NCBI GenBank assembly: GCA_017882025.1
Contig: JADGQG010000070.1
Span: 1 to 9,333, forward strand
DNA from: Chloroflexota bacterium
GTDB lineage: Bacteria > Chloroflexota > Limnocylindria > Limnocylindrales > CSP1-4
Direction: 5' to 3'
DNA length: 9,333 nucleotides
The notes below the pieces were generated by a model. That model searched no databases, was not told the origin of the DNA, and saw nothing but the letters and a program-made list of their open reading frames with translations. A program made the translations under genes and the position numbers. Position 1 is the first letter of the stretch. Each line of letters opens with the position of its first letter. This document shows positions 8,722-9,333 of the stretch, piece after piece.

Positions 8722-8981
8722 CTTCCGCTCTCAGCGCGCTCCGAAGCTGCGGGAAACCCGTCCGCACGCGCGGATCGAAGCATGGCGCGCGCCGACCAGA
8801 GCATGACGCCCGCGGCCTCGTCGCGAGAGAGCCCGGCGACATCCGTGAACCAGATCAGTGCCTCGACGCCGGCGGCCGATCGGATCCCAAGGGCAAGCCG
8901 GTTCACGCCCGCTTCCGATATCGTCTCACGAAGCGGCACGAGGGCGTTCTCGATCCAGCCGATTGCCCGCCCGCCTCGCAA
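8718..8981 (-). pseudogene. C-terminal remnant of a TetR-family regulator, lacking the helix-turn-helix half
   Basis: The frame reads about 87 residues from a possible TTG at 8979-8981 to a TGA at 8718-8720. Its core, GWIENALVPLR, then RLALGIRSAAGVEAL, FTDVAGLSRDEA and WSARAMLRSA, resembles the final helices of TetR/AcrR regulators, where ligand binding and dimerisation lie. A TetR protein is about 190-220 residues with its DNA-binding helix-turn-helix in the first 50 or so. That half is absent: only 88 bases separate this stretch from the end of the next gene, and none of the three minus-strand frames there shows a helix-turn-helix. The frame stays open further upstream, but that part overlaps another gene in a different frame and looks like noise. 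The ATGA overlap suggests an intact regulator may once have preceded the synthase. Alternatively it is a small translated protein using the TTG start; the weak AGAAG before that TTG is poor evidence. The family call comes from memory of similar sequences. Confidence 0.55.
8728..8732 (-). promoter_or_regulatory. Ribosome binding site of the synthase gene
   Basis: On the minus strand GAGAG sits at -11 to -7 relative to the ATG at 8721, a normal Shine-Dalgarno match and spacing. It lies inside the TetR-remnant frame, whose TGA overlaps the ATG as ATGA. With the in-frame TGA at 8731-8733 it fixes the synthase start: no longer N-terminus is possible and the first ATG has a good site. No convincing -10/-35 promoter is visible in the 348 bases upstream. 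Confidence 0.65.
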
Positions 8982-9069
8982 GGGAGCTTCTCGCGGTGCG
9001 ATGGATCCGGGGGATGACCCCGATCCGTGACGTCGCGGCCGAAGAGGTCGAAACGGCCCCGCGCACCTG
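8982..9069. other. Short gap between the membrane protein gene and the TetR remnant
   Basis: I see no RNA gene, convincing promoter, strong hairpin or repeat here. The reading frame of the TetR remnant continues open through it, but the residues do not resemble a regulator. If the deletion of the helix-turn-helix half left a junction, it should be in or beside this stretch. Confidence 0.4.
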
Positions 9070-9333
9070 TCACCCCAACCGCGACCGACCCAGCTCCCGC
9101 CGAAGCCATACGCCCAGCACGAGCGCTCCCACCGCCGGCACGAACGACCATGCCGCGAACGCGAGCAGCGTGACGGCGATGACCAGCTGGACATCGCCGA
9201 ACGAGTCCTGGCCGACGCCCGAGCCAAGGCGCGCCGCGAGCGCCTGGGTATTGTCAGCGAGCTCGCCCAGCGCGGTGGCGTTGCCGGCCAGCGCGTCGCG
9301 GTTGCCCTTGCCACTGTCGGCGATGAGGGAGAG
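9070..9333 (-). CDS. C-terminal end of an unidentified membrane protein (start outside the window)
   Basis: The minus-strand frame entering at 9333 runs 87 codons without a stop to a TGA at 9070-9072. It starts with a polar, probably helical stretch (residues about 1-45 of the fragment, including NATALGELADNTQALAARLG), followed by a hydrophobic segment of roughly 25-30 residues (LVIAVTLLAFAAW, then PAVGALVLGVW) and a basic tail, LRRELGRSRLG. This is the composition of a membrane protein ending in one long helix, or two short ones broken at the proline, with the arginine-rich tail predicted to be cytoplasmic. I do not recognise the family. It lies on the same strand as the synthase, 348 bases upstream of it, so it may be co-transcribed, but no functional link is shown. 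A longer overlapping minus-strand frame (to 9314) is rejected here because it is rich in arginine and serine and has no hydrophobic pattern. Confidence 0.6.
   Translation of the reverse strand, partial: LSLIADSGKGNRDALAGNATALGELADNTQALAARLGSGVGQDSFGDVQLVIAVTLLAFAAWSFVPAVGALVLGVWLRRELGRSRLG

Noticed and set aside
7879..9030. A plus-strand open frame of 383 codons running over the synthase start and the upstream gap
   Set aside because: Most of it lies antisense to the conserved N-terminal region of the synthase, its composition is arginine-rich and low in pattern, and its end lies opposite the TetR remnant.
8982..9314. Extension of the TetR remnant frame upstream to an ATG at 9312-9314, giving a 198-residue protein of TetR-like length
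   Set aside because: The extra residues are arginine/serine-rich, show no helix-turn-helix, and overlap the hydrophobic C-terminus of the upstream membrane protein, which is the more plausible coding frame.

Overview
The window is very GC-rich (by eye about two thirds or more G+C). It is dominated by one enormous minus-strand gene, 55..8721, which encodes a 2888-residue cyclic beta-1,2-glucan synthase of the NdvB/ChvB/Cgs type. The organism is a high-GC bacterium. The GC content, plus a neighbouring TetR-type C-terminus of a kind I associate with high-GC Chloroflexota and Actinobacteria, makes a soil or sediment member of one of those phyla my best guess. This is weakly supported, because nothing in the window is a taxonomic marker.

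Layout, read along the minus strand from the right edge. (1) 9333..9070 holds the last 87 codons of a gene whose start lies outside the window; it ends in a hydrophobic segment and a basic tail, so it is a membrane protein of unknown function. (2) 8981..8718 is an open stretch encoding what looks like the C-terminal ligand-binding half of a TetR-family regulator with no DNA-binding half, so it is probably a remnant. Its TGA overlaps the synthase ATG as ATGA. (3) 8721..55 is the complete synthase. (4) 54..1 is the short downstream flank, with a small GC hairpin but no convincing terminator.

The synthase is a one-protein pathway. A cytosolic N-terminal region precedes a membrane-anchored GT84 glycosyltransferase that should polymerise glucose from UDP-glucose into beta-1,2-glucan. 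Next comes a glycoamylase-like domain of the kind reported to close the ring. The C-terminus is a GH94-type phosphorylase module, expected to trim chains and set ring size. The key motifs of all three catalytic parts are readable and no frame break is seen. No exporter of the NdvA/ChvA type and no glucan-modifying gene lies in the window. I found no RNA gene, CRISPR array, insertion sequence or new system; the points worth a second look are the TetR remnant coupled to the synthase, the internal duplication in the synthase and the unidentified membrane protein.
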